From: Hymenobacter plasmatis
GTDB taxonomy: Bacteria; Bacteroidota; Bacteroidia; Cytophagales; Hymenobacteraceae
NCBI RefSeq assembly: GCF_020711255.1
Contig: NZ_JAJFAW010000019.1
Location: 1 to 64,000 of the forward strand
Direction: 5' to 3'
Length of the DNA: 64,000 nucleotides
The notes under the pieces are model-generated. The model saw nothing but the letters and a program-made list of their open reading frames with translations. It ran no database searches and was not told where the DNA came from. The stretch's first letter is position 1, and every line of letters starts with the position of its first letter. A program made the translations under genes and the position numbers. Below, piece by piece: positions 23,747 through 31,542 of this stretch.

Positions 23747-26197
23747 TTACTCTACTACCAGGCGCCGCGACTGGCCATTGGCCCGCACCACGTAGATGCC
23801 TTGCGCGAGGCTGCTAGGTAGTTCTAGTTGCAGTGGGCCGCTGGTGGACTGCGTCTTTTGGAGCAGCAAGCGACCCGTGAGGTCAAGCAGCTGGACGACC
23901 TGGCCTGGCGCCACGCCAGCTACAGACACGGCCGCCCGCGCCGGGTTGGGCCACACCTGGAACTGCGCGGCCAAGCCTGCGGGAACGGCCACCGAGCGCA
24001 CCGGCGAGAAGGTTTCGGTGCCATCCACGTCGATTTGGCGGAGGCGGTAGTACACGGTGGGGTTGCCGTATTGGGCTAGCGTTCCGTCTTCGAATTGATA
24101 TTGGCTGGGGCTCGAGCTGTTGCCCTGGCCTGCTACCCAACCCAGACGCCGGAAAACGGTGCCATCGGCCGAAGCCTCCACGGCAAAGCCGGTGTTGTTC
24201 TTTTCCGAAGCAGTGGCCCAGGCCAGGTGCGCGGAGGTGGCGCGCGCTTCGGCGCTGAAGGCTGTCAGCTCCACGGGCAGCGAGCCGGAAAGGGTGATGT
24301 TGCCGCTGTTGATGGCGAAAAACACGTTGTTAATGGCCTGGATTTTGATGCGGCCCTGGGTGGTTGCTGTCTTTGGGAAAGTCACCTGCGCCGTGCCGTT
24401 GTTGGGAGTGCTGCTCAGGAGCACCGTGGGGAAAGTTTGGCCGCCATCGGTTGAGAACAGGATTTGCACATTGGCGCAGTTCACCGGGGCCAGGTCGGTG
24501 CCCAGCACGTCCCAGCGCACGGTGTAGGTGCTGCTGCCGGCCGCCGAAATGGCCGCACTGGGCGCCGTCACGCGGAAGGGCCCCGCGGCCGCTACGGTCA
24601 GGCTCACGTCGGCCGTGGCCATGCCGCTGTGGTTGTCGCGGGCCGTGAGGCGGAAATTGAGCGGGCGGGCCACCAGGGGCAGGATTTCTCCTGTTGAAGC
24701 GGTATTGTTCAGAATGCTCGATAGGGCCGGGAACGTGCGCGTGGCACTGGCCTGCGGCGCAAAGCTGCGGAACAAGGGCGGGGCCGTGGCATCGGTGGCC
24801 GCGCCCGCCAGGCCGCTGGCATTGCCCAGGTCCAGCTCTTCCCATGAGAAGGTGAGGGCGTCGCCGTCGGCATCGGTGCCGGTGCCGGCCAGGCTGAAGG
24901 GCGTGCCCATGGGGATGGCGTAGCCGCTGGGCGGCACCGTGAGTGTGGGCGGGTGGTTGCCGTTGGCCGTGAGCGTGCCGCAGCTCAACTTGCTCATAAT
25001 GGCGCTGATGCTGCCGGCGTGGAAGTAGGGGACGGCGCTGCCCACGTTATCGGGGTTGCAGCGGCCGTCGTACGACATAATGGTGTTGCCGGCACCCGGC
25101 TCAAAGGCCAGGCTGGCGCTGCGACTGCCGCCCGCGCAGTTGCCCTGGTCGCCGTTGAATGTGTGGGCCGAGCCCAGCTGGTGCCCAATTTCGTGGGTGA
25201 GCACCGTGGCCATCAGCCCGGCCGACGAGCCCGTGGAAGCGCCGGCCGCCGCCAGCGTGGTAGAGCACACCACCCCCACGTACGCAATGCCCGAGTAGCC
25301 GCCGCTCATGTAGCCCAGCACGTGGCCCAGGTCGTAGTTGGATACCCCGACGGCCGCGTTCACCACGGCTTCGTTGGCGTTCATCAGGGCGACCGGGCTG
25401 CTGTTGTCGAAGGGGTCGGTGGCGGGGTCGAGGTACACGAGCAAGTCGGTGTTGGCCACTAGCTGCAGCCGCAGGGCCAGGTCGCGCTCGTACACAGCGT
25501 TGAGCTGGCTTACCAGCGTCACCATGCTTGCTACGGTGCCGGCCACGGTGCCGCCGCCCAACTGTCGGGTGTATTCGCCGGTGGCGGCCAGGGCCAGGCG
25601 CATGGTGCGCAGCTGCGAACCGTAGGGCGCGGTAGGCGCCGACGCTGTGGTTCTCAGTAGGGGTTGTTGGGCCGTTGGATTGGGCAGGGCCTTGCAGTCA
25701 AATTTTACGGGGGCATCCTGGCGGCTTTCGTAGCGATTGGCAGCCGCTGGGTCGGCCAGGATGCTGTGCACGCCGGTAGGGCCGGTTACCTGGGCGTGTA
25801 GGCCGGCGGGGCCGGTTTCGAGCCGCACCGTGGTGGCGGGGTCGTCCTGGGCGTGGCCGGCGTAGGTCCGAATCTGGGGAAAGCGGGCGGCCAGGGCGGG
25901 CGCCATCACCGGTACCTGGGTCAGGGCGAAGCGGTGGAGCGTGCCGTCGGGGTAGGGCAGTTCCAGGGTCACGGCTTCGGTGGGCCGGGTTTCGGGCGGG
26001 GCGGCGGCCAGGCGGGTAGCTAGTTGAGCCGCATCGAGGGTAAACCAACTGGCCGGTTCGGGCGAGGCCGCTGCGGCGCGGGCCGCGGGAGTGGCGGGCC
26101 GCCACAGCGCTAGGGGTTTTTGGGCGTGGGCTTGCCCTGCAACGAGGAGGAGTAAGCTAAATAATAGGGGGAAGGTTAGTCGGTAATGTCTGCTCAT
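23747..26197 (-). CDS. Secreted reprolysin-like metalloprotease with T9SS sorting domain
   Basis: 816 residues. Signal peptide (to AHAQ at 26), a propeptide-like region (about 50-190), then an M12-type catalytic domain with the zinc site HEIGHQLGSAH (H335, E336, H339, H345) and a Met-turn (TIMSYDGRC). A cadherin/Ig-like region follows (HPPTLTVPPSGYAIPMGTP, then GTDADGDALTFSWEELD). The C-terminal part holds the VELTAFSAEARATSAHLAW fibronectin-like module and a T9SS type A domain (VWPNPARAAVSVAG ending SRRLVVE). It is a typical extracellular protease of gliding Bacteroidota and would degrade proteins outside the cell. The start is set by the signal peptide. Confidence 0.92.
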   Translation of the reverse strand: MSRHYRLTFPLLFSLLLLVAGQAHAQKPLALWRPATPAARAAAASPEPASWFTLDAAQLATRLAAAPPETRPTEAVTLELPYPDGTLHRFALTQVPVMAPALAARFPQIRTYAGHAQDDPATTVRLETGPAGLHAQVTGPTGVHSILADPAAANRYESRQDAPVKFDCKALPNPTAQQPLLRTTASAPTAPYGSQLRTMRLALAATGEYTRQLGGGTVAGTVASMVTLVSQLNAVYERDLALRLQLVANTDLLVYLDPATDPFDNSSPVALMNANEAVVNAAVGVSNYDLGHVLGYMSGGYSGIAYVGVVCSTTLAAAGASTGSSAGLMATVLTHEIGHQLGSAHTFNGDQGNCAGGSRSASLAFEPGAGNTIMSYDGRCNPDNVGSAVPYFHAGSISAIMSKLSCGTLTANGNHPPTLTVPPSGYAIPMGTPFSLAGTGTDADGDALTFSWEELDLGNASGLAGAATDATAPPLFRSFAPQASATRTFPALSSILNNTASTGEILPLVARPLNFRLTARDNHSGMATADVSLTVAAAGPFRVTAPSAAISAAGSSTYTVRWDVLGTDLAPVNCANVQILFSTDGGQTFPTVLLSSTPNNGTAQVTFPKTATTQGRIKIQAINNVFFAINSGNITLSGSLPVELTAFSAEARATSAHLAWATASEKNNTGFAVEASADGTVFRRLGWVAGQGNSSSPSQYQFEDGTLAQYGNPTVYYRLRQIDVDGTETFSPVRSVAVPAGLAAQFQVWPNPARAAVSVAGVAPGQVVQLLDLTGRLLLQKTQSTSGPLQLELPSSLAQGIYVVRANGQSRRLVVE

Positions 26198-26848
26198 ATA
26201 AAAGGGTAAGCCAACTAGTTCGAGCTTTCGGAAAAAGGAAAAAGCCCGGCCACAGCCGAACAGAAGTACAATTTCTACTTGCTAAAAAGTGGGGCCCGAA
26301 TTCCCGCTTTTAGCCCGATTAATTAGAAAGTTAGGCACAAAAGCCTATGGAACCATTCAGGAAAATGCTATATATTTTTAGCCAAGTGCAAGTGTATCAG
26401 CTAATAAATTAAACCTATTATTGGAAAGGTGAAATCACGCTGTCTGGAGCATACTTAACAATGCCAGCTCGAAAAAGCTGTTTGTCAAGCCCATTCGCAT
26501 TTCTCGCTGCCAAATGGGAGCTTGGTACAGGCGCGATTACTCCATCTTGCAGGTACCCAATAAATTGGGTTTAAAAGATTTTGTCATTTAGCTCAATGGG
26601 CAGCGTCCGGCCATAAAGGCCAGAAGAAGCTCGGCACTAGATGCGTTCAGTGAAACTCAGCATCGGCGAAATGCAGGCTCCACCATTTGGCTTTGCTAAA
26701 TGGCATTGTGCCGCGCTCAATCCAACGCACTAAGCAGTTGCTTGTAGGTTGAGCCACAAGGCAATCGACTAGTGCGACCGTCTTTTTCTTTCGCCCACTT
26801 TGTCAATGCTTGGTGTACAGCATACCGCTGCTGATAGGGCCAGTGCCG
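26198..26848. other. Long AT-richer intergenic region, no gene recognised
   Basis: About 650 bp between the protease gene and the DCC gene, with lower GC than its surroundings. A tRNA-like stretch near 26588-26625 does not fold into a full cloverleaf. No coding frame with family motifs. Confidence 0.5.
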
Positions 26849-27265
26849 CTATAAAAACCGTGCTTTCAGCGCTGGGGTGGGCAGCATGCAGCTTTCTTCG
26901 CGGCCAAACCAGCGGTAGCGGTGCCGCGCTATAAAGCGGTAGAGTGCATCGCGCCAGGCGCGGGGCAGTACCCAGCCCAACGCCGCCAGCTGCCAGATGC
27001 CCCCGAGGCGGCGGGCAATGTGCAGCACCGCCGTGGAGTGGGAGTAGAGCCGGCCGCCGCTGAGCAGCAGCACCGATTCGGGCTCGGCGGCCAGGGCGGC
27101 GGGTGCCAGGCCCTGGGCCGCGAGCAGGCGTTGGCCGGCTTCGCTCTGCAGGGCCGCAAAGCGGAACCGGCCCTCCGGGTCGTGGCGGATGATGAACTGC
27201 ACAAAGCCGTTGCAGAGGTTGCACACGCCGTCGAACAAGATGGTATCGGGGGCAGCAGCGGGCAT
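26849..27265 (-). CDS. DCC-family thiol-disulfide oxidoreductase (YuxK/DUF393)
   Basis: 138 residues from the ATG at 27265 (MPAAAPDTILFDGVCNLCNG); the longer frame upstream lacks family sequence. The DxxCxxC motif (DGVCNLC) and the downstream FRFAALQSE and LYSHSTAVLHIARRLGG are the hallmarks of the DCC family, thioredoxin-fold proteins that take part in redox chemistry. It is divergent from the HTTM gene at 27554. DCC and HTTM proteins are often neighbours or fused, which suggests joint action at the membrane. The substrate is unknown. Confidence 0.9.
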   Translation of the reverse strand: MPAAAPDTILFDGVCNLCNGFVQFIIRHDPEGRFRFAALQSEAGQRLLAAQGLAPAALAAEPESVLLLSGGRLYSHSTAVLHIARRLGGIWQLAALGWVLPRAWRDALYRFIARHRYRWFGREESCMLPTPALKARFL

Positions 27266-27502
27266 GGAACAGTGGCGGAAGTGGGCGTTGGTTTGGCTCG
27301 GGAATGGTAACGGGGAGCACGCCGGTATGTTTAGCCACTGTAGCGGGATGCCCCCAGTTAGGGTCGTGCTTACTGCCTGGCAGCAGGATTGACCGGATTT
27401 ATTTAGCCATACTTGCCGGGTGGAGAGGCAGTAAATTAAGTGTTTTTCCAACCGATATTCATGCAATAATAGCCGTATAGCCACGGCAAGTAATTTAACA
27501 GA

Positions 27503-27511
27503 TACACTTTG
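27503..27511 (+). promoter_or_regulatory. Possible -7 element (TACACTTTG) for the HTTM gene
   Basis: One base longer than TAnnTTTG, about 43 bp before the ATG at 27554. A similar TACACTTTC lies upstream of the T9SS gene that starts at 53998. No -33 match. Confidence 0.25.
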
Positions 27512-27553
27512 CGTCTTGCCGATTTTCGGCCGCTCCCGGCCCCGGATTCAGGA

Positions 27554-29110
27554 ATGCTTATGCCCAACCAGACAGTAGGTTTTTGGGGAGTGCTGCGGCG
27601 GCCGTTCGTGCTCGATTTGCGGGCGCTGGCCTTGTTGCGTATGGCTACTGCGGCAGTGGTGCTGCTCGATTTGGCCATTCGCAGCACCGACCTCGAAGCC
27701 CACTACGCCAACCTAGGCGTGCTGCCCATGGCCGCCCTGCTCGACCATGCCTGGACGCCCTACCAGTTTTCGCTGCACGCCGCCAGCGGCATGTGGCAGG
27801 CCGAAGCCGTGCTGTTTGCAATAGCGGCAGGCCTGGCCGTTGCCATGCTGCTAGGGTACCACACGCGGCTGGCCACGGTGGGCTCCTGGGTGCTGCTGGT
27901 ATCGCTGCAAAACCGCAACCCGCTCATTGGGCAGGGCGGCGACGACCTGCTGCGGATGCTGCTGTTCTGGGGCATTTTCCTGCCCTGGGGCCGCGTGTGG
28001 TCTTGGGATGCGCACGGCAAACCCACCCCGGCCCGCCTAGATTATTTCAGTGCGGCTACTGTGGCCTACATCGTGCAGCTGGCCCTGCTGTACTGGTGCA
28101 CGGCGCTGCTCAAAAGCGGCCCCGAATGGACCCGCGACGGCACGGCGCTGTACTACGCATTCAGCCTCGACCAGGTGCTCATGCCCGGCGGGCGGCTGCT
28201 GTACCCATACCCCGAGCTGCTGCGCTTTCTCACCTTCGCCACCTATTATACCGAGCTGCTGCTGCCGTTTGCGCTGTTTTTGCCGGTGGGCGTGGCCCGC
28301 TGGCGGCTGCTGGTAGTGGGGGTACTATTCGGGTTTCACCTGGTCATCAGCCTCACCTTATTTGTGGGCATATTTTTCCTGGTGAACATGGCCTCGCTGC
28401 TGGGGTTGCTGCCGCCCGTGGCCCTGGACTGGCTCACGCGGCGGCTGGCCCCGCACCTGGCGCGGGCCCGTAGCTGGCGCCCGCACCTGCCGGCCTGGCA
28501 GCTGCCCTGGCGGTTGCGCCTCGAGCGCACCACCGCGCCCACGCCGGGCAGCCAGCGCCTGTTGCGGGCCGTGCGCGAAACCTTTGTGGCCGTGGTGTTG
28601 GCGTATGTGTGCTGGTGGAACCTCGACGACGTGGCCGTGATTCGCCCCACCGGAGGGCTCATGTCGGAGCCCATGCGCTGGTTTGGCTACTTGTTTCGGG
28701 TCGACCAGCACTGGGGCATGTTTGCGCCCACGGTCTTCAAAGATGACGGCTGGTACATCCTGGAAGGCACCACCGCCGATGGCCGCAAGCTCGATTTGAA
28801 CCGCAGCGGCGCGCCCGTGCGCTACGCCAAGCCTGCCTCGGTGGTGGGGCTGTTCAAAAACGACCGCTGGCGCAAGTATTCCGAGAACTACCTCTTCGTA
28901 AGCAATGCCTGGATGCGCCCCTACTACTGCAATTACCTGCTGCGCATCTGGCACGAAAATCCCGCCCACGCACCCCTGCGCCACCTTTCTGTGGTGTACA
29001 TGAAAGAAGTGTCGCTGCCCGACTACCAGCTTTCTACCCCCACCCGCGAAGTGCTGTGCGACTGTGAATTGCCGGCGGTAGCGCCGGCCATAGCCAAGAA
29101 ATCAGAATAG
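27554..29110 (+). CDS. HTTM-domain membrane protein (vitamin K-dependent gamma-carboxylase-like)
   Basis: About 518 residues from the ATG at 27554; the ATG at 27560 is equally likely, and the frame before 27554 opens only with TTG inside a possible promoter. Seven or more membrane helices are evident. The HTTM signatures RPFVLDLRALALLRM, RNPLIGQGGDDLLRMLLFW, and QLALLYWCTALLKSGPEW are clear. The soluble C-terminal part (RVDQHWGMFAPTVFKDDGWY, then YLFVSNAWMRPYYCNYLLR) is usual for bacterial homologues. The family resembles the membrane domain of gamma-glutamyl carboxylase; the bacterial reaction is unknown. Divergent partner of the DCC protein gene. Confidence 0.9.
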   Translation: MLMPNQTVGFWGVLRRPFVLDLRALALLRMATAAVVLLDLAIRSTDLEAHYANLGVLPMAALLDHAWTPYQFSLHAASGMWQAEAVLFAIAAGLAVAMLLGYHTRLATVGSWVLLVSLQNRNPLIGQGGDDLLRMLLFWGIFLPWGRVWSWDAHGKPTPARLDYFSAATVAYIVQLALLYWCTALLKSGPEWTRDGTALYYAFSLDQVLMPGGRLLYPYPELLRFLTFATYYTELLLPFALFLPVGVARWRLLVVGVLFGFHLVISLTLFVGIFFLVNMASLLGLLPPVALDWLTRRLAPHLARARSWRPHLPAWQLPWRLRLERTTAPTPGSQRLLRAVRETFVAVVLAYVCWWNLDDVAVIRPTGGLMSEPMRWFGYLFRVDQHWGMFAPTVFKDDGWYILEGTTADGRKLDLNRSGAPVRYAKPASVVGLFKNDRWRKYSENYLFVSNAWMRPYYCNYLLRIWHENPAHAPLRHLSVVYMKEVSLPDYQLSTPTREVLCDCELPAVAPAIAKKSE

Positions 29111-29243
29111 AAAAGAAGCACTTTTTCAATAATCGGAAATAAGTATTTGCCGAATGAAAATACGGGTAAATAGCGCTGCTAATGTCCGTATAGCTTATAG
29201 GCCACTGGCCGCAGAATCTTCTTTTCCACTTTTCAATTGCCTT

Positions 29244-29573
29244 ATGAAACGTAAATGGCTTTTTGGGCTGACCGGTGCCATCATGTGCACGGCGCTCACC
29301 TTATTCAGCGCGTGCACTGCTTCTGAAAATGCCGGCTCTACCAGCGGTTCCACTTCGGGTAGCACCAGCGGCACTACCTCGGGTACCACGTCCGGTACTA
29401 CTACTACTACTACTACTACTGGTACTACCACCACTGGCACTACCACGACGGGTACTACTACCACCGGCACCACTTCGGGTACCACGTCGGGCACTACCAC
29501 CACGGGCACCACTACCGGTTCTACCACTACTGGCACCACCACTTCCGGCACCACCACGGGTACTACCACCTGA
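29244..29573 (+). CDS. Small lipoprotein with a Thr/Gly/Ser repeat tail
   Basis: 109 residues from the ATG at 29244. A lipoprotein signal (MKRKWLFGLTGAIMCTALTL followed by FSAC) is followed by ASENAG and then about 75 residues made almost only of Thr, Gly and Ser in GSTSG, GTTSG and GTTTT units. The codons vary (act, acc, acg, ggt, ggc), so this is not a pure DNA microsatellite throughout, although a (act)n-like run lies near 29398-29420. The tail is probably a flexible spacer, perhaps O-glycosylated, since Thr/Ser-rich segments are known glycosylation sites in Bacteroidota; that is inference. No functional domain. Repeat number is likely to vary between strains. Confidence 0.75.
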   Translation: MKRKWLFGLTGAIMCTALTLFSACTASENAGSTSGSTSGSTSGTTSGTTSGTTTTTTTTGTTTTGTTTTGTTTTGTTSGTTSGTTTTGTTTGSTTTGTTTSGTTTGTTT

Positions 29574-29600
29574 GCCATCGCCGTACCGTAACTTTCAAAC

Positions 29601-29635
29601 AAAAGAGCCATATTCTACCCGAATATGGCTCTTTT
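29601..29635. terminator. Bidirectional terminator between convergent genes
   Basis: Stem aaaagagccatattc / gaatatggctctttt with a 5-nt loop; A and T tails serve both strands. Confidence 0.85.
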
Positions 29636-29655
29636 ACTTGGGCCAGGTTTCAGCC

Positions 29656-30858
29656 CTAAACCCACTGCTTTAAGTACTGGAAAACGCCCGGATGGGTGAG
29701 CAGGCCCCCGTGGTGCTGCTGGCTGAATACGGCCGTGCGCACGCTGGCGCCAGCTTGCAGTGCCGCTTCCTCGCCGAAAGTGGCGTGGCCGCGGGCGCTG
29801 TCCTGGCCCACCAGCCCATCGCCGAAATACTCGCGCAGCGCCGAGGGCCGCGTCGAGCGCAGCCACGCCCCCATCAGGATATGGTACTGCACGCCCGGCA
29901 GCGGCGGCACCGGCGTGCGGGGCGGCGTGAGGTCGTCGGCGTGGGCATCCTGCCAGTCCTCGTCCACGAGAATTGAGAAGCGCAGGTCCTTGATGCCGTT
30001 GCTACGCTTGTTGAGCGCCTTGCTCAGAAACCGGGTCGGAAACAGGTCGATGCGCTGCAGCAGCCGCGCCGTGAGGTGCGAGTTTTGCTCCAGCCAAGAG
30101 CCGTCGTTGGGCGTGCCGAGCAAGAAGATGGACCGCAGGTGCGAGAGCCACGGCGCTCTTTTTAATGTGGAATGAGGAATGACGAATGAAGAATTATTAT
30201 TCGGAGAGGATTCCTGCTGGCTCAATTTTTCATTCTTGGCCAACTCCTTAGTCTCCCCCAATTCTTCATTCGTCGTTCTTAATTCTTCATTAAGCGAAGC
30301 CTGCGAAGCGTAATACCCCGCGCTGCGGATAATGAGGCCGCCCATGCTGTGGCCCACCAGCACCAGCTCGCCGATGGCGTCGGGGTAGGTTTCGACCAGC
30401 TCGGTGAGCAGGCGGTTGAGTTCGCGGCCGTTTTCGGAAAGGTGCAGGCCGGAGTTGAAGCGGAGGTAGAGGGGGCGGATGTGGGCTTCCTCCGCCAGGC
30501 GGGGGCCGTAGCGCCGGGTGTCGGGCGCGTCCTGAAAGCCGGCTTGCCAGATGAGCTCATCACCCATGAGGCCGTGCAGGAAAACCACCGTTTTTTGGTG
30601 CGGTTGGGCCAGGCACAGTTCCGGCACGGCCACGTCGCGCTCGCCCTGCCGGAAGCTCATTTTGATGGCGCGTGCGTCGTAGCGGGCCGCCAGCTGGTCG
30701 CCCAGCGCGCCATTAAGCACCGGCAGGAAAAAGTGCTGGTGGGCCTTGCCGGAGCGCACGAGGTAGCCCGCCCCCCGCACGGGCAGCAGCGCCGCCCGCC
30801 CCACGGCCCCCAGTACGCGGCGGAAGCGGGAAGGCGGCTTGGGGTCCGAATCGGTCAT
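29656..30858 (-). CDS. Alpha/beta hydrolase (PGAP1/lipase-like) with an in-frame repeat insertion
   Basis: 400 residues from the ATG at 30858 (MTDSDPKPPSRFRR); an ATG at 30888 would add ten residues. The core has the oxyanion loop VVFLHGLMGDELIW, the nucleophile elbow LVGHSMGGLIIRS (S171 from this start), SIFLLGTPNDGS and a C-terminal His in QQHHGGLLTHPGVF. This is the PGAP1/class 2 lipase group that acts on esters or lipids. It has no signal peptide. Residues about 188-234 (NEELRTTNEELGETKELAKN and the Asn/Ser-rich stretch after it) are encoded by an AT-rich intergenic-type repeat at 30161-30295 that sits between the GYYASQAS and WLSHLRSIFLLG segments. The family normally has a short loop there. 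The frame stays open, so the protein may still fold. Confidence 0.85.
   Translation of the reverse strand: MTDSDPKPPSRFRRVLGAVGRAALLPVRGAGYLVRSGKAHQHFFLPVLNGALGDQLAARYDARAIKMSFRQGERDVAVPELCLAQPHQKTVVFLHGLMGDELIWQAGFQDAPDTRRYGPRLAEEAHIRPLYLRFNSGLHLSENGRELNRLLTELVETYPDAIGELVLVGHSMGGLIIRSAGYYASQASLNEELRTTNEELGETKELAKNEKLSQQESSPNNNSSFVIPHSTLKRAPWLSHLRSIFLLGTPNDGSWLEQNSHLTARLLQRIDLFPTRFLSKALNKRSNGIKDLRFSILVDEDWQDAHADDLTPPRTPVPPLPGVQYHILMGAWLRSTRPSALREYFGDGLVGQDSARGHATFGEEAALQAGASVRTAVFSQQHHGGLLTHPGVFQYLKQWV
30161..30295. repeat. AT-rich inverted repeat inserted in frame in a coding sequence
   Basis: The element has inverted 15-bp arms gacgaatgaagaatt (30181-30195) and its complement (30260-30274), with looser pairing outside. 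Its base composition is much lower in GC than the surrounding gene. Boundaries are estimated from where hydrolase-like protein sequence stops and resumes. Confidence 0.65.
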
Positions 30859-30899
30859 GGGCAAAGGGGCCGGGCAACAGCTCAGCAAGGGATGGAGCC

Positions 30900-30907
30900 C
30901 GAAAGTA
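30900..30907 (-). promoter_or_regulatory. Possible -7 element (TACTTTCG) for the alpha/beta hydrolase gene
   Basis: Same octamer as before the genes starting at 21089 (21095-21102) and 56324 (56293-56300). It lies about 42 bp before the ATG at 30858. No clear -33 TTG. Confidence 0.25.
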
Positions 30908-30927
30908 GCGCCGCGCGAGACATTGCG

Positions 30928-30958
30928 TTGGCCTTCCGCGCGAAATCAACGTACTTTG
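30928..30958 (+). promoter_or_regulatory. Promoter of the small lipoprotein gene
   Basis: TTG at 30928-30930, 21 bp, TACTTTG at 30952-30958, then 25 bp to the ATG at 30984. Only one base short of TAnnTTTG. Confidence 0.45.
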
Positions 30959-30983
30959 CACGACCAATCCCTAGCACAACTTC

Positions 30984-31355
30984 ATGAAGCTTTCTTCCCG
31001 TTCCGCCCTGGCCTTGTTGCTGGGCACTGCCCTTGCCGCCTCGGTCTCGTCCTGCGATTATCACTGGAGCCCCGGCGAGAACACGCAATACCAGCACGGT
31101 TTCGTTAACCCGCCGCCTGCCTACCACAACATCGACGTAAACCGCGACAGCATCAACTACAAGCAGAAAGCGCCCGCTGCCGGCGGCGTGGGCTCGGCGG
31201 CCGCCATCAAAAACGGCACGGTACAAGACCAACTCAACTCGGCCCCGGCCGGCAAGAGCACCTCGTCGCCCCAGGCCCCCAGCGGCACCATGGCCAGCCC
31301 CAATAAGGCGACCAATGGCACGGGCAACAAGAACGATATGCCCCAGCGCAAATAA
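30984..31355 (+). CDS. Small lipoprotein, hypothetical
   Basis: 123 residues. The lipoprotein signal is MKLSSRSALALLLGTALAAS followed by VSSC. The mature part begins DYHWSPGENTQYQHGFVNPP, then INYKQKAPAAGG, and ends in a low-complexity Ser/Thr/Asn/Pro/Lys tail. I do not recognise a family. It has its own promoter-like sequence and a strong terminator, so it is probably a single-gene unit. Confidence 0.75.
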   Translation: MKLSSRSALALLLGTALAASVSSCDYHWSPGENTQYQHGFVNPPPAYHNIDVNRDSINYKQKAPAAGGVGSAAAIKNGTVQDQLNSAPAGKSTSSPQAPSGTMASPNKATNGTGNKNDMPQRK

Positions 31356-31369
31356 ATTTAACGGACTGT

Positions 31370-31412
31370 GCAAGAAGCCCGCTATCTGCCAGATAGCGGG
31401 CTTCTTGCGTTT
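31370..31412 (+). terminator. Terminator after the small lipoprotein gene
   Basis: Perfect 18-bp stem gcaagaagcccgctatct / agatagcgggcttcttgc with a 3-nt loop and gttt after it. Confidence 0.85.
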
Positions 31413-31542
31413 GAGCCAAGCGGCGCCGTGCACCGGCTATAACCTCAACAGTAAGAAAAAAAGACCAACCCCCGGCCGGCCCGGCATCGTAGTACTGCCA
31501 TCCTTTCCCACATTTCCCTTCACCCTAACATCTTCTACACCT

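Noticed and set aside
26580..26660. Possible tRNA gene: a TAGCTCAATGGG-like D-arm and a GGCC hairpin
   Set aside because: No acceptor stem pairing, no TTCRA T-loop in the right place and no 3' CCA-like end, so no full cloverleaf can be drawn.
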